Assembly: GCA_037349315.1 (NCBI GenBank)
Contig: JBAIAC010000059.1
Coordinates: 10,876,001-10,940,000, forward strand
DNA from: Chelydra serpentina
Taxonomy: Eukaryota; Chordata; Testudines; Chelydridae
Length of the DNA stretch: 64,000 bases
Reading direction: 5' to 3'
The notes beneath the pieces were generated by a model. That model ran no database searches. It was given only the letters and a program-made list of their open reading frames with translations, and was not told the origin of the DNA. Positions 1 through 13,363 of the stretch are shown in pieces. The translations under genes were made by a program, and so were the position numbers. The stretch's first letter is position 1, and each line of letters starts with the position of its first letter.

Positions 1-463
1 AACAATGAGTAGATATAAATTTTATCAAAGGCATTTTGATATATAAATTGGAAGAACTGAATCTTTAAAATGAATACTATCCGTAAATCCCAGTAGGTTA
101 GTATAAGCCTGGTAGATGATGGTATGGGCCAAATTCTCATCTCTCATTGACTGAATAGAAATACAACTAGGGATGTGCCTCTCAAATGTCCTAGTCCCAA
201 AGCTACCTATGGTCCTCACACATGTGATGTCCCCTCAATCTCATTGTTAAAAGATTATTTAAATCAGAAATAAAGAATAACGAGGCTGAGGTTATAGAAA
301 GCAACAAAAGGGAATTAATCCTGCATGAATAATTATTGTTTGTACCTAACTTGGGGTTTTCATGACATAATGCATCGTGTAGTTGTAGTTGGGCCTTGGA
401 AGGGTGTCAGGTATGCCTAGGGAACAGTTTACCCTGCTATCCCTTGCAAACATCTCAGCTCTA

Positions 464-540
464 ACATGTAGTATACATTATGTATTATATTCACATGTTG
501 TATACATTATGTAGTATACTCACATGCAGTATACATTATG
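464..540. repeat. 29-bp minisatellite, about 2.7 copies
   Basis: Copies start at 464, 493 and 522. Each begins acatg and contains gtatacattatg. Copies one and two differ at only a few positions and the third is cut off after 19 bases. AT-rich and not coding. Confidence 0.85.
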
Positions 541-3427
541 GGCCAGATTTACAAAATGTGGCCTCTCTTTTTGCACCTCCAATTTGAAGGCAAAAATAAG
601 TGCCGGTGAAATTGTGTGTATGCATGTATATGTACACATGATATGTGTGCACACATTTATGTATGCATACCTATAAGATATATATATTATACCAATTTAT
701 TATTTTCCATTAGATGTTAAAGATTTCCTGGAGTGTTACCATATGTGGGTTTTTTTTAAAGCCATAAGGCAAAAACCAATGAGACACAGTCAGCTTATTT
801 TATTTGCACCCAGGCACCATGACATTGCCAAGCCTGGGGCACCTGGAAAACTCATTTAGTTTGATTAAGGCATATCTTAAAATTCAGACATGGGACTAGA
901 CCAATCCAAAGTGCAGGAAATGAGAACCTCTTAGTTGAAAATAGAAACATAAATATAAATAACATGAATATTTCTACAAAGCTGAATGCAAAATGAGAAT
1001 GAATCTTTGTATGTGCCATGGCTTTCTTTGGAAGGGGTTGTTACTAATTAGTCAGAGTCCTTAATATCATCTTTATGTGCTTGACAATTTTTAGGGGGCT
1101 AATACAGTTATCATCATCCCACGTGATGCTTCCAAGTTCATTCATTCCGTACCAATGACTGCAACAACATGATATACCAGTAGCACTGAGCTGCAAAATG
1201 ATACCGTGCATCTGAACAATTGCAGTTCAACTCCACCTGCAGCATGTGCCCTACTTTGAGGATGTCCTCTGTCATGATATTAACTGTTTAAAAAACTATT
1301 TATTGCACTGTGTATAATGGGTTTCTTCCTGTCTGATGAAATGCGGAGAGTTCCAACTTTAAAGGCTGGCCTCTGCCATGATCCCTTGCTTTCATTCTCA
1401 AAGAGGCGGATTTTAAATTATTAGGGTTGGTGTGAATTTGTCACTAATGTAATTGCTACTTTTTTGTACACCAGAGCCCTCTCCACAGCTGGGCAGCAGG
1501 TATTCCGCCCCTGCTACTTATAAACAGAGACCAAATAGCTTCAGAAAAATAGAACTGTGTCATCTCAAGGCAGTTTTATTAACATCTGAAGTGCACAATT
1601 GTGCCATATCAGACCCTAGCCCATGCTAGAGCCCTTTCATTACCCTGCTACATGGCTGGTTTTATGCCGGCGGAAGTCCTAGCTAAAAAAGCTTTTGTAC
1701 AATGATTAATTGACCTTAACAAGTTTAAGGATGCTTATTTGCACACAGTTATGAAGTGTTGCAATATGTCACAAATGAGAGCGGCTTCTATTATAAACAT
1801 AATGGCGTAAACAGTGAAAGCTGGTTATATTTCCTTAAAAGTTCATTGCAGGGAAATGGGGAAGCTTGAGAAGCTAAACAAATCCAGGCAATAATGGAAA
1901 TGTAGCATGAAATTACTTCTGTAAACAACAGCCATTCATTATTTGAACATTTTTCATAAGAGAGTAGGCAGAGGAGTGTTGATGTTAAAGGGTGTATGGG
2001 TGGAGGGTGGACTGTGAATTTCAAGAGAGATCTTCCAGGCTTACACAGACAGACGTACATCTGTTTAGAAAATATGTAAAGCATTGATTGATCCCCTGAA
2101 TATTAACAATCCATGCCATTTTCTTCATTAACTTCTGAGTGAAACACAAAGAAAGGTATATTTGATTTAAGGAGAAAAGAAGGGAGTACTATTTAATGTT
2201 GATTTGGTGTAGTGAATAACCCCAGAGAGAAATGTAAATACCAGGCTGCAATAACATGACAGCACACTAATCATATTTACAAACTATATTAAATCTGTCC
2301 ATTGTGCTTGCCTGGCTGCGGATTGGCTCGATTGTAATTGTCATTGTAACCAGTGTTGGCTTATGGGAGAATTTAACTGCAGTGATATAAGGTGAGTGCT
2401 AGGCTTATTATTACTTTATTATTACCCGGTTTATGTTTATTAAAACAATTTGTCATGCAGAACAGGAATGGGGGAATGGGAACATTAAATCGTGCTGTAC
2501 TCAACCTGAAGAAATGAGTTACAATAAAATTAATGGCAGGCAGGCCACAGCTGACACTTGTAGCCGTGTGGAGCAGCTACACACTGGTTCGTTTCATTTG
2601 CTGATCGTTTCTTGTTAGGGTCACGCCATTAAACTTACATATTGAGAACTACTGAAAATCTGAAGCAATGAAGGTAAAGTTTATGAAGCAAAAGCAGGGT
2701 TTTTTTTCCTGCTGCTAATGCATTCCTTTCAATTATTACAGAAATCAGGAATGCAGATTGAAAGTTTAAATCATACTGAGTTATTAAAGAAGAGTGTAGG
2801 AGTGAATGTCCTTCAATTTTACAGAGGCTTAGAGAGCTGAGAAAGAGCTGAGTTTAGGCTAAAGTGAGACCATTCTCTAAAGGCTTTGAGCAAAGAGAAC
2901 AGCGAGAATACTGGTCATGAAAGGTCTCATAACAAGTTTAATAAAAGCTGCTTTATTTTCTTTCCCTGAAACTCAAGGGGTCTTTATTTGATATCTTCAA
3001 ATTTATTTCAATCCAAATCTTCATTATTTTAAAGGAGAGGCAGAAGGCAATGACCATGGGAATAAGACTGAACCTCACAGAATTCAGCAAAGAGACATAA
3101 TGACATACCTTCCCCTTCCCTCCCCCCATGACACAATTACTAAAGAAATTAAAAGTGTCAGGCTCTGTGTGCTTTAGCTCCACAGAAGAAATTTGGCCTC
3201 CTGATGAAACATCATTGTACATGAAAAAGTAATACCCTGTCCTTGTTTCCCATTATACAACAATGTTAAGGAGTCTACTGGGGTGATTATTAAGGTTTTG
3301 GTGAAGTACAATAGATGTTGAAGATTAAATGTAAGCATTAGCAATTAGTACTTCTTTTTTTAAAAAAGTACTTATTAGTTTAGCTGTTTAAAGCAATACA
3401 AGTCTATTGCTGAAATGACAAAAGAGT
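541..3427. other. Unique-looking AT-rich DNA, no gene seen
   Basis: No recognisable repeat family, exon or RNA gene was found here. Short frames on both strands (for example 1791-2084 minus and 2433-2618 plus) have no recognisable domains. The blocks at about 1260-1800 and 2140-2640 are free of obvious repeats and rich in TAAT-type motifs, so they could hold conserved regulatory DNA, but the sequence alone does not show it. Confidence 0.5.
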
Positions 3428-3536
3428 GGGCCCGATTCTCTTCTGCTTTACACCAGTTTATACTTGTGTAATTCCATTGAAGTTTGTGTAATTACTCCTG
3501 AGTTACACCACTATAAGTGAGATGAGGATCAGGCCC
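3428..3536. mobile_element. Short fold-back MITE-like element
   Basis: Begins gggcccgattctc and ends gaggatcaggccc, an imperfect inverted repeat. The inside carries the mirrored motifs ttacaccag and gagttacacca that recur across this window. MITE-like palindromes of this kind are known from reptile genomes (crocodilian Chompy is one such family). Assignment to a named family is inference. Confidence 0.6.
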
Positions 3537-3662
3537 TTTGTGTGTGTTTGTTTCTTAACTGAGATCATATTCCATGCCTCCAGTTGAGAAGATCCATGCA
3601 GCATAGGGGATTTAGCCACACTTTGTCCATTTACCTGCCCCGCTTTCAGAATCTGAAGGTTT

Positions 3663-3780
3663 GGGTCCAATTTTCAAGAGCTCAGCATCTAGTCAGTTGA
3701 ATGAGTTGCCTAAATGGGAACTGAGCTCTTTGGAAAATGCAACCCTAATTGTGTGCACTGAGCACTTTTGAAAATCTCTA
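3663..3780. mobile_element. Short fold-back element, 'ttttcaagagctcagc' type
   Basis: The left part reads gggtccaattttcaagagctcagc and the right part gagcacttttgaaaatc, so the ends are imperfectly inverted. It is a second flavour of the short palindromic repeats in this window. Confidence 0.45.
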
Positions 3781-4220
3781 CCTGAAAGCAGGCTCTGTCC
3801 GTAGCCGGGTTCCATTGTCAAGATGGAATGGAGAATTCAAGAATAATGCTGCTTAAATTGTGTATGTTGACATCTAGGTATGAAGGTGATGGGTGCATTA
3901 TACATATGACAGACAGACAGATACCTATGCATTCCCATGTATGTGCTTGTCTGTGTCCTCGTTTGCATTCATTTAAAAGAAAACAAATATTCCCATTAAT
4001 GTTTAAGAGCTAAGAATTTGTTAATTTCTGTTTGCCAAACAGGCCCTTACATAGTCCAATGGACTCATGATACAGTATGTTTACAAATAGCGCTATCCTC
4101 TATCTTTGTTGTTGTGATTAACATTAATGCAGCACTCAGAGGCCTCAGTAAGAATTCATTTACTCCCTGATTCAGCAAAGCAAATAATCACATGCTTAAG
4201 TCAGTGCCAGAAGTTGACTG

Positions 4221-4321
4221 CCCTGTTCTGTTCATTTCCCTCTGAAGCATCTGGCACTGGCCACTGTCAAAAGACAGGCTACTGGACCAGTATGACCATT
4301 ATGGCCATTCCTATGTTCTTA
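4221..4321 (+). mobile_element. CR1 LINE 3' end fragment, sense
   Basis: Contains ttctgttcatttccctctga, ctggcactggccactgtc, a decayed 'acaggctactggacc' and gtatgaccattatggccattc. These match, in the opposite orientation, the tail seen at 7679 and 47218. Only the last 100 or so bases of the element are present, as expected for 5'-truncated CR1 insertions. Confidence 0.75.
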
Positions 4322-4917
4322 AGTCCAATGAACTTCAAGTAAAATATTTCTTTAAGTGCTCTGCTGAATTGGGGCCCATGTTATTTATGCATATATGTCA
4401 CTGGTATCAACGTCAAGGGTGGAATATGGAATTTTGAGGAGTATTTAATCACTTGAGTAATTGACAACAACATTTGGCACATATATATGGTGCTTTACAG
4501 TTTGAAAATGCAGCATAAACGTTAAGTAAATGAGGGTTACATGTGCATATAAGAGAGTCAAGCCATTATCCTCCACCATGCTAGCGCAGTCCCTGTGCAT
4601 CTGCACTGAAATGTGAATACTCCTCTTCGTTGCAAAATCTTTACTGCCCACATGAAGTATCAGCTTCCCTGGAAGAACCAGACTGGCCATTTTTCATGCT
4701 GTTTCCTGTGTGCCCAAAGGCTTTAGTCCACATTACGGATTAATGGTCTGCTAAATTTCAGTTTATTAAGAAAAAAAGAAGCTGATTTTTGTTACAGGAG
4801 TGCAAAACAACCATTGAAAGTCAGAACATTTCTAACTAACTCCTGAACTGCTAACGTGGCCAAAAGTGTTATATACAGTTTCCTAATGGAAGGCCCACTT
4901 GTGCCACCCATACACAG

Positions 4918-5042
4918 ACCCAGATCCTCAGTTGGTGTAAATTAGCCTACCTCCATTAACAGCATGAGATCAAGAGTGAAATCCTGACCCATTGCAATCA
5001 ATGGTAGTTTTGCCATTGACTTCAATGGGGCCCGGATTTCAC
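4918..5042. mobile_element. Two adjoining fold-back MITE-like pieces
   Basis: The piece at 4918-4960 carries cagatcctcagttggtgtaaatt. The piece at 4976-5042 is a clean palindrome: gtgaaatcctgacc at the left, ggcccggatttcac at the right, and attg/caatgg blocks inside. The second piece closely matches the insertion at 10758-10826. Confidence 0.65.
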
Positions 5043-5049
5043 TTCTGGT

Positions 5050-6990
5050 ATTTGAGGAGCACCTTATTCTGAAAGCAATGCCATTCATTTTAGATGTCAA
5101 TGAGGCTGATTGCAGAGCCAGATCGTACTTGATGTTATGAAGGGTGGCAGAATGGGGCCCTGGAGAGATACATTGCTCCTCTGCTGCAATGGTATGTTTT
5201 AGGTTTCACCCTGAGAAAAAATATGTATACCTGTTTTACACTAACCCCTGATATTTGTGACACACCATTGTGTAGCAGCACCAGATGCTGCTGCAGTCAC
5301 ACTGCTGTCTTCTTGATTGGATGCTTCTCTGCTATTCGAAAAAGTGCTTTGGAATCATCTCACATGCACGGGTAACTTTGGACCAAAAAACAATTCTTTC
5401 ATTCATTGAAAGAGGAAAACAAAATCGAAGGAAATGTCAAATAGCACTTCTTGTACTGGATAGGACCAGCATCATCCAGGAACAATTTCACTGTTTCTTA
5501 ATTAAAAGTTTAAGACCTTAAGCCTTTGACCTTGTTCTCTAACTGAACACATAAAAGCAAAATGGTTTGCTTCCTTAATCTCACTTCATGTCATTGCCCT
5601 CTGATGAGAGAGAATCCTCTTGGTACCTTTGATTTGTCATTGAAGCAAAGAGGAGGTCTCTGCACACTGCTTGCTCCCATCTCCAGTGGTAAGTCTGTTG
5701 GCTGCCTGACAAAGTTTTACTTGCTATCTTTAGCCTTCTCCCTGGAGCATCCAGTGCATCAGGACAAGAGGGATCCCAACCCCAAAGCTTCATTTTGGAC
5801 CTGTTAACTGTAACTACTGATGTCGTTTACAAGGATAAACCCTTAAAGCCGTGCCACAATAGACACACAAAGAACACTGGGGTAATTCCCTTTGGACAGC
5901 ACAGATTGGTGTTCAAGTTATTGAAAATCTGTGTAACTCATTTTCTCTTTTGTCATACTTAAAAAATCCATGAAGTTTGGCTGAGTGCAAACTAAGCTTT
6001 TATTGTTGCTGCCCTTCTTCATAAATGTGTAACCTTCTGGGACCATCAGAAGAGCTTTTGGTACAACAAATTAAAAGTCTCTAAACTTTCTTTGTCTCCT
6101 TGGACATTTTGCAGACCTGCAAATATCAAGCAGTAATCAATATAATGCTGTCTAATACTTTAAGGCAAACTGGCAGTTGCTGAGAAAGAGAGCACCGCAC
6201 AGCTATACTATAGTTAGGCAGGTTTCCTGTCAGGGTCACAGAGGAATATAGCCAGTTAGCTGGCACAATAAACTGTGTACAGTAGAACCTCAATTACAAA
6301 CTCCAGGGTCAATTGAAAACAGCCAGACACATTGCTTTTCAAAGTCTGGCAGATATCCTTTCTACCCTGTTCTTGAGGTGTTTTTAATCCTTTTCTTTTT
6401 TCTTAACTCTTATATTTATAATACAGTATTTATAATTTGTGTCCTAGGGATTTATTTCTCTTGATTCCATGCTATTTTGCATGCCACTGTTTTTGTGGTC
6501 CCCTACCTTCTTCCATTAGGTATTTGCAACATTTACAAATCTACATAATAAACGTATATTTTAGACCCAGCAAAGTGACTCCAAGAGTGACTCTTTGACC
6601 ACCTCTTACTTTTTTTTTTACCTTGGTGATGTAATTTGCTTGTACCATCCCAACACACCCTTACTTCTGTCTCTGAGAAGGGTTTTTGTATTTTTCCTTT
6701 TGTTAAGGCACATTACATTGTTGGACTTTTGCTCATTTGTACTTTACCAATGAAGTAGTCCCCTCCCTGTATAATTTCAAGACTCGTTTTAAAGGAGCTG
6801 TGCACAGAATATCACACCACTGGCCAAAGAGTGGAAAGTCGTAGGCCAGCTAAGACCAGCTGCTGGCCTGCTGACTTTGCTGCTAGGCAACTAACATAGT
6901 CTCAGCTACACTGCCCTGGAACTGCCTGACTGGCTGCAGAATCAGCAGCCTAATTTATAAGCCCAGCAGCAACAGCAGAGCATTGGCTAC
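5050..6990. other. No gene or clear repeat seen
   Basis: Overlapping frames at 5562-5807 (plus) and 5581-5793 (minus) show no recognisable domain or splice-bounded conservation. The rest is AT-rich with poly-T stretches near 6608. Confidence 0.5.
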
Positions 6991-7300
6991 TCGATGCACA
7001 TGCCTGTGGATTCTCTGCCTTTCTGTGCTCATCTTACTTCTAGACCTGCTCCACCCTAGACCCTGCTCTGCTCCCTGGTCTTGTTCCATTCCTGCCCCAG
7101 CCTTGCTCCTGACTCAGAACCAGCCCTGCTCCTGCCTTCCCTGACTCCAGCTGACCTGGTTTTGACCCTCGGCTGTGTTTCCTGGCTTTGACTCTGTTTC
7201 AACCCTTGTCTCTGGCATTTGGACTTTGACTCCAGTTCTGACCTCCTACTGTGACCTCTAGACCTGACTCCTGCTCTGACCGCTAAGAATGACGAGTAAA
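6990..7300. mobile_element. CT-rich block, possible LTR-element leader
   Basis: A run of imperfect repeats built from gactcc, ctgctcctg, ctctgacc and ttccag. Similar blocks occur at 26320-26500 and 30120-30320. Such CTGACC-rich tracts occur next to LTRs in turtle repeats, but that link is from memory and was not tested. No LTR boundary was found here. Confidence 0.35.
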
Positions 7301-7678
7301 CAATTTTGCATTTTTTGTCCCTGTTGTTTTGCTAAGCAGTTATACACAAATGAAAAAACTGCTTTTGCATCCACCAGTAAAAGTAAGAGTACTTTTAAAT
7401 GTCTCTTGCTATTGAAACCCTCACCTGGTTAGCTGGGAATGGATTTTTGCAAATGCTCATGCAAAAATGTATGTGTGTAATAATCTGTGTGTGCAATGAT
7501 GCTAATTGTGTGCACAATTGCATTAAGAGAGCACTTAAATGAGATCTGTTGAACACAAAGTGGAACAGCTAGCTGGTCAGTTGCACTGCTGGTGCCACCA
7601 TGGAAATTTTATATGCAAGCTATGCACACATGCTTCTGTGAAAATCCGACTCCTAGTAGAGCAATCTGAGGAATCCCT

Positions 7679-9108
7679 CATAAGAATACAAGAAAGGTTA
7701 TATTGGGTCAGACCAATGGTTCATCTGGCCCAGTATCCTGTTCTCTGAGTGGCCAGTGTCAAATGCCTCAGAAGGAATGAACAGAACAGGGCGATTTGGA
7801 GAGATCATCCCGTTATACAGTCCCAGGTTCTGGCAATTGGAGGTTTAGGGACATCCATGGCATGGTGTTGTGTTCCTGACCATATGATGGACCTGTCCTC
7901 TATGAACTTATCTAATTCTTTTTTGAACCCAGTTATACTTTTTGGCCTTAACAAAATCCCATTGCAAGAGGTTGACTGTACAGTGTGTAAAGAAGTACTT
8001 CCTTTTTGTTTGTTTTAAACTTGCTACTTATTAATTTCATTGGCTGATTCCCTAGTTCTTGTGTTCTGTGAAGGAGTAAATAACACTTCCTATTCACTTT
8101 CTCCACACCATTGATGATTTTATAGACCTCTACCATTTCCCCCCCTTTGTCGTCTCTTTTTAAAGATGAACAGTCTTTTTAAATCTCTCCTCAAATAGAA
8201 GCTACTCTAATCATTCTTGTTGCCCTTCTCTGTACTTTTCCGAATTCTAATATATCTTTTTAGAAATCAGGTGACCACACCTGCATGCAGTATTCAAGAT
8301 GTTGGCATACCATAGAATTGTATAGTGGCAGTATATTTCCTGTCTTAATATATATCCCTTTCCTAATGGTGCCTAACAGTCTGTTACCTTTTTTGACTGC
8401 CACTGCACATTAAGTAAATGTTTTCAGGAAACTATCTGGGATGACTCCAGATCGCTTTCTTGAGTGGTGGTATCTAATTTAGACTCCATCATTTTGTATG
8501 TATAGTTGGGATTATGTTTTCCAATGTGCATTACTTTGCGCTTATCAACACTGAAATTCATCTGCCATTTTGTAGCCCAGTCATCCAGTTTCATAAGTTC
8601 CTTTGTAACTCTTTGCAGTCAGCTTTGGACTTAACTATCTTGAGTGATTTTGTATCATCTGCAAATTTTTCCACCTCAATGTTTACCCCTTTTTTCAGAC
8701 CATTTATGAATATATTGAATAGGACTGGGCCCAGTACAGCCCCTTGGGAGACACCACTATTTACCTCTCTTCGGTCTGAAAACTGACCATTTATTCCTAA
8801 CCTTTGTTTCCTATCTTTTAACCAATTACTGATCCAAGAGAGGACCTTCCCTTTTATCTCAGGAATGTTTAGTTTGCTTAAGAGCCTTTGGTGAGAGAAG
8901 TGTCAAAGGCCTTCTGAAAGTCCAAGTATGCTATATCAACGGGATCACCCTTTCATATGCTTGTTGATGCCTTCAGAGGATACTTTATAGATTGGTGAGG
9001 CACAGTTTCCCTTTACAAAAACCGTATTGACTCTTCCCCAATGTATTGTGTTTCTTTATGTGTCTAATCATCTGGTGGTCCTCATTATTGCAATATCTAT
9101 ATATGGAG
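7679..9108 (-). mobile_element. CR1 LINE, 5'-truncated, antisense copy (3' UTR plus end of ORF2)
   Basis: The left end is the reverse complement of the CR1 tail: ggtcagaccaatggttcatc, then gggaatga-like and atgaacagaacagg. It continues leftward-to-rightward through the mirrored 3' UTR and the C-terminal part of ORF2, with antisense landmarks tttataga, ttgccc and ccaatgtgcattactttg. The element therefore reads on the minus strand with its 3' end near 7679. Reading frames are broken by stops and indels, so it is dead. The plus-strand frames at 7749-8018 and 8514-8786 are shadows of it. It ends near 9108, where a fold-back element begins. Confidence 0.9.
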
Positions 9109-9112
9109 ACCG

Positions 9113-9316
9113 AGGGCCAAATTCTCTGCTCACACAATTGAAAAAGTCAGTGAAGTTATGTCCACAGAGAACTTGACCTAAAGCTGATCTCAGTTTACAA
9201 CTTTTTCTGACTTTATAGTAAGGATTGCAATTTTATCTATTAGGGCCTGATCCAAAGCCCATTCCAATAAACATTAAAGTCACCCATTTACTTCAATGGA
9301 CTTTGCATCAGCCCCA
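9113..9316. mobile_element. Fold-back MITE-like pieces after CR1
   Basis: One piece starts gagggccaaattctctgctcac. A second at 9241-9316 reads agggcctgatccaaagccc at the left and ttcaatggactttgcatcag at the right, an imperfect inverted pair. Confidence 0.5.
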
Positions 9317-9737
9317 TTGTCTCCTTATCTCTTTACTTATTGCTGTCATATCTCTACCTAAAGTCCTGAGTTCTCTGAAGCTCTGCAGGTTAAGCTCCCC
9401 CTCATTTATGTGCTCAGACTTAATTTGATTCTGAGAGAGACTGGCTGCTCTTCTAAAGAAGTGGTCACTTCTCTTAAGAGGCTTTTATATTTAGATAAAA
9501 TTCCCTGAGGGGGCAGGCAGCAGTGGTTGGCTGCTGGAAGTTGCAATGTAGTTCATTACAAAACCATCCCAGGCAGACCACATCAGCAGGGGCAAAGATA
9601 GCATGGGATTCCCCACCTCTTTGCTTATCAGCAGGTCTCCAAAAGGGCAACAAAGCCTAAAGCTGGAGGAGTAACTACAAGGCTCAGACCTTGTATAGGT
9701 TTTCAGCCGGATATAATGTTGTTAGTTTTCTGGAACA

Positions 9738-9757
9738 ATCTTTTTTTTTTTTTTTTT
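9738..9757. repeat. Poly-T tract
   Basis: An almost pure run of about 17 T. No SINE or LINE body was recognised beside it, so it is recorded only as a homopolymer. Confidence 0.8.
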
Positions 9758-10249
9758 GCAATAGAGATTTTGTGGCTTGAATGACAAGTTTAGAACAGTG
9801 GTCTTAAAAGCTCCCATGATGATTGTAAGATTGATTTAAGTGTATGGGAAAACCATAGTAGCATCTTTTGAGAACTTAACATACGGGGAGAATTACTTTA
9901 GCAAGATTTCTGGAAGTTTGGGCAGGTTTCCTGACAATCATGAAGACGACAAATTGGGATGGAAATAAAAATCACCCCTTTTTCTCTCTTTCCAAGCTTC
10001 TTGGTCTTTCTGTTTGGTTGTTGTATATTGAATAATCATATGCCACCCACTGGAATAATTGTAACAAATGTTTACATATTTGAGGGCTTGATTTTCAAAA
10101 ATAGGTTAATGCAATTACATGCGCAAAAAATCACACCTAGTTTACACGTACAATTACTGTGAGCATGTGTGTACAAATTAGGCAATTATAGAGGCAATGT
10201 GTAAATGGGCAGTGACCCACAAAATGATCTTATATGTGCATGCGGCTGA

Positions 10250-10290
10250 AGTAGCTCTGTGTGTGTGTGTGTGCGCGCATGTGTGCAAAT
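10250..10290. repeat. (TG)n microsatellite with CG steps
   Basis: Alternating tgtgtg followed by cgcgcatgtgtg, an alternating purine-pyrimidine stretch. Confidence 0.85.
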
Positions 10291-10675
10291 TAGGGTTACA
10301 ATAGCACACACATCTTTGGGCAAACCAGGTTTTAAAGAGCAGTTCACAAATGGCTTTTGCTTTACCTGGCTTGTAATTACATTACTTAAAACTTTTCTAC
10401 CACAAAATCTCAATACAGAATAAATTATAAAATTGCTTCAGAGAAAAAGTTAAAGTATATGGTAAGGAACAGTTTGAATTACTCAGACACGTTACTGGTT
10501 TCTAAGTTAACCGTAATCACTCATAGGAAAGACATGGGTTTTGCTGTAGACTCCTGCTCAATGTGCAGGTGATGACAAAATAATTAAAATGTAAGCCTGG
10601 ATAAAGAATGGGATAATACAGCATATGTTATAGTATCATCCTGCAAATTGGTGGTACCCAATCATCTGTAATTTT

Positions 10676-11336
10676 GCGATCATTTTGGGTCACCCTATCT
10701 CTAAAAGGGTATAGAAGAAATACAAGGGGTTCAGAGATGGTCAATTAGAAAATTAGGGTGAAATCCTGGCTCCACTGAAATCAATAGCAAAATTCCCATT
10801 GGCTTCCAGGAGGCCAAGACTTCACCAATGGAGAGGCTGCCATATTAAGAGAGATTGAAGCTGTTTAGTTTAGATAAGAGGGGACATGATAATGGGCTAC
10901 AAAATAAAGAATGCCACAGAAGAGATGTTCCCAATTACCTACCCTTTTCCATAATACAAGAAGATGGCAACATTCAATTAAACTGAAAAGCAATAAACCT
11001 AAATAGATAAAAGATTTTTTTGCACAGCTTGTGGAACTCATTGCAACAAAATTTCACTGAGGCCAACAGCTTAGTATGATTCAAAAAGGATTAGACATTT
11101 ATATGGATAATTAAAACAGTCACTATTACATTAAGGGGATACAAATGTTCATGCTTCAGGGCATAAGCCAACCATTGAGGGGGCTTTAGAAGAAAATTCC
11201 CCTCTGGGCAGTTTTAATTCCATAATTGTCCACTGCAGCATTTAAGGTAACTTCCTCCAAATTGTCTAGTACAGGCCATTGTCAGAGACAAGATACTTCA
11301 CTAGCTGCTGTATGGCAGTTCCTGTGTTCTTAAATA
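10676..11336 (+). mobile_element. Decayed CR1-type LINE 3' part, sense, with internal insertion
   Basis: Around 10850-10910 the plus strand reads roughly as RLKLFSLDKRGHDNGLQ, resembling the end of CR1 ORF2 (a 'LFSLEKRRLRGD' type motif). It is followed by a 3' UTR running to ctgtatggcagttcctgtgttctt, which matches a CR1 tail. A 69-bp fold-back element interrupts it at 10758-10826. Strongly diverged, so this is an older copy than those at 7679 and 47218. Confidence 0.65.
10758..10826. mobile_element. Fold-back MITE-like insertion inside CR1
   Basis: Starts ggtgaaatcctggctcc and ends aggccaagacttcacc, with mirrored cactgaaatcaa and cattggcttcc inside. CR1-like sequence lies on both sides, so it probably inserted after the LINE. 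Confidence 0.65.
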
Positions 11337-11339
11337 ACC

Positions 11340-11920
11340 TATTACACTGGGCTTAGGTGAGGAGGCCTCACAGAAAAAGAAATGTTGAAGCTGATGACAG
11401 ACGTCTTGATAACTGACCTAGTGAAATGAAATCACAGCCCAAGGGACCTGGGCAACACAAGTAGTATTCCAATATTTTGTTGGGCAGTCCCACCACTTGA
11501 TTAATCTATAAGGAATGTCACCAATACCAATATAATCACTTTACAATCCCAACTTCCACAACTATAAAATTCCAAAACCATGAATTTAAATTATTTGTAT
11601 TCATGTGAGTGGGAGAGAGATTTTTCAGAATCACTGCAGCAAGTTATGGATGATGCGTGAAATGAAAAAATCCCTATCCCGTGCACAGGGAATACCAAAA
11701 GGGTTATGCCTCCTGCGCTGCACTGCTGAATGTGTGTTATCTGGTGTCAGGTATTTATATTTTTGAAATGCACCCATGTATAAAAGCAGACGAAAGACAA
11801 AACAAGAGAAGACAAATCTTAATAAGATTTGCCCTGAAAATACACACACAATAATGATTGAATAAGGTTTCTTACCCTTTTCTTTCTTGCAAGTCACAGA
11901 TGTGTACACCTTGAACGTAC
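11340..11920. other. No gene or clear repeat seen
   Basis: The frame at 11631-11909 (minus) has no recognisable domain. No repeat family was recognised. Confidence 0.45.
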
Positions 11921-12040
11921 AGGGTCAGATCCTGCTCCAGATTAAGCCAATGACAATACGCTCATTGGACCAGATCTTCAGCTGGTATAAATCAGTGCAG
12001 CACCAATGAAATTAGTTTACACCAGATGGGCTTCTGGCCC
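11921..12040. mobile_element. Fold-back MITE-like element
   Basis: agggtcagatcctgctcc starts it. From 11968 there is a second palindrome, gaccagatcttcagctggt at the left and accagatgggcttctggccc at the right, with mirrored ataaatcagtg and gtttacacc inside. Confidence 0.6.
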
Positions 12041-13363
12041 TTTGGATTTCAGTGGCAAAACTTCTGCTCTCAGCAGCAGATCTTTTGGCCTTGGCACTTG
12101 AAACGGACTGAACTGATGTTGTGGGTGGGTGTGTTGGTTGGTTGGCTCATTTGTAGTTTGAAGCCTAATATAATGGCTAAGGCTTTTTCTCCTGGGTTTG
12201 AAAAGCACCTGGGCCTCGGACTACATCCTGAGTATGTTGAGATTTCGCACTATGGTCCTCAGCTACTTTTGAAATTTAATCTGCATCTCTTCTGGTGAAG
12301 AGAAGGATAAGGCAATTAGAGGTAAATTTGTCTGAGATGCCACAGGATGCTTCTGCCATATGCTTTTACTATGAAGAGCTGTCCATAGCAAACCAGTGAA
12401 CACAACTGACAAAGGAGTTTTACTTTTGTTACATATGTATGTGGTGTGGGGGCGCTGTAGTTTTATGTAGGGGAATGCTCTCACATGTTAGTGCAAACAA
12501 ATTGTTGCCTAGAGAGGAAAAGATTCACTGTGGGGTTCAGTTCGGCTTCATCCTAGCTAGCAGGCAGTTCTTCTGCAGTTTTCCTGTTCCTGACTAAATA
12601 AATAAATAAGAACATTGTTGCCGATGGTAGTAAGTGATTACACATGTTCCTCACCACTCAAATACAACAACTTTCTTGAAGAAGTACCAGCAGACATTAC
12701 AAAAATGAATAAAGGAGACTAGTGTTGGGTCTCCAATTCCTCTGTTCTAAATCTGCATGAAAATACCCATTTTGATGTCCAGATATTATCTCCTCAACTG
12801 TTCTTATGGGAGAGCATTCGTATTATTAAAATCTTTTAGACCTATTCAAAATCCTTAACTTGTTTGCTTTTATTAAGTGATGATACCCTTAAACTAGTCA
12901 GATGGGATCTATAGTACTCAGTGACCTCTCATTTTACCATCCAGACAAGTTCATTTCGAAGTGTTAATTTAACCCTTTGCTTTGCATTGTGATTGATTCC
13001 ATGCTTACGGCAAAGAAATTTGGCCTCTGTCACTTTTCATATACATATAAGTAGGCCTGACATACTGTCTTTATGCATTGTAATTGTAATGACCTGCAAA
13101 TTGGGTCATTAGTGAGACTGAACCCAGGGAGCTAAAGGCCTAAGTCCATGAACAGTAGCAGGCAGCTAGCCTCCATGGATCAAACACAGAAGGGGGGACA
13201 CTGCTCGACCAATGTGTTCTGATATGCACTTCAGTTCTCTCACTGAAAACACTTTCATTTAGGAAGCAGTTTTCACTAGCCCTGCAAATATCCAATGTTT
13301 TTTGCAAAGTCAAGTCCATTTCTTACAGCAACTTTGCTTTGACCTATCAGTTATACCACAAAT
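12041..13363. other. No gene or clear repeat seen
   Basis: Overlapping frames on both strands at 12017-12298 are Trp- and Pro-rich chance reads. An (AATA)n stretch lies near 12597-12608. Nothing else was recognised. Confidence 0.45.
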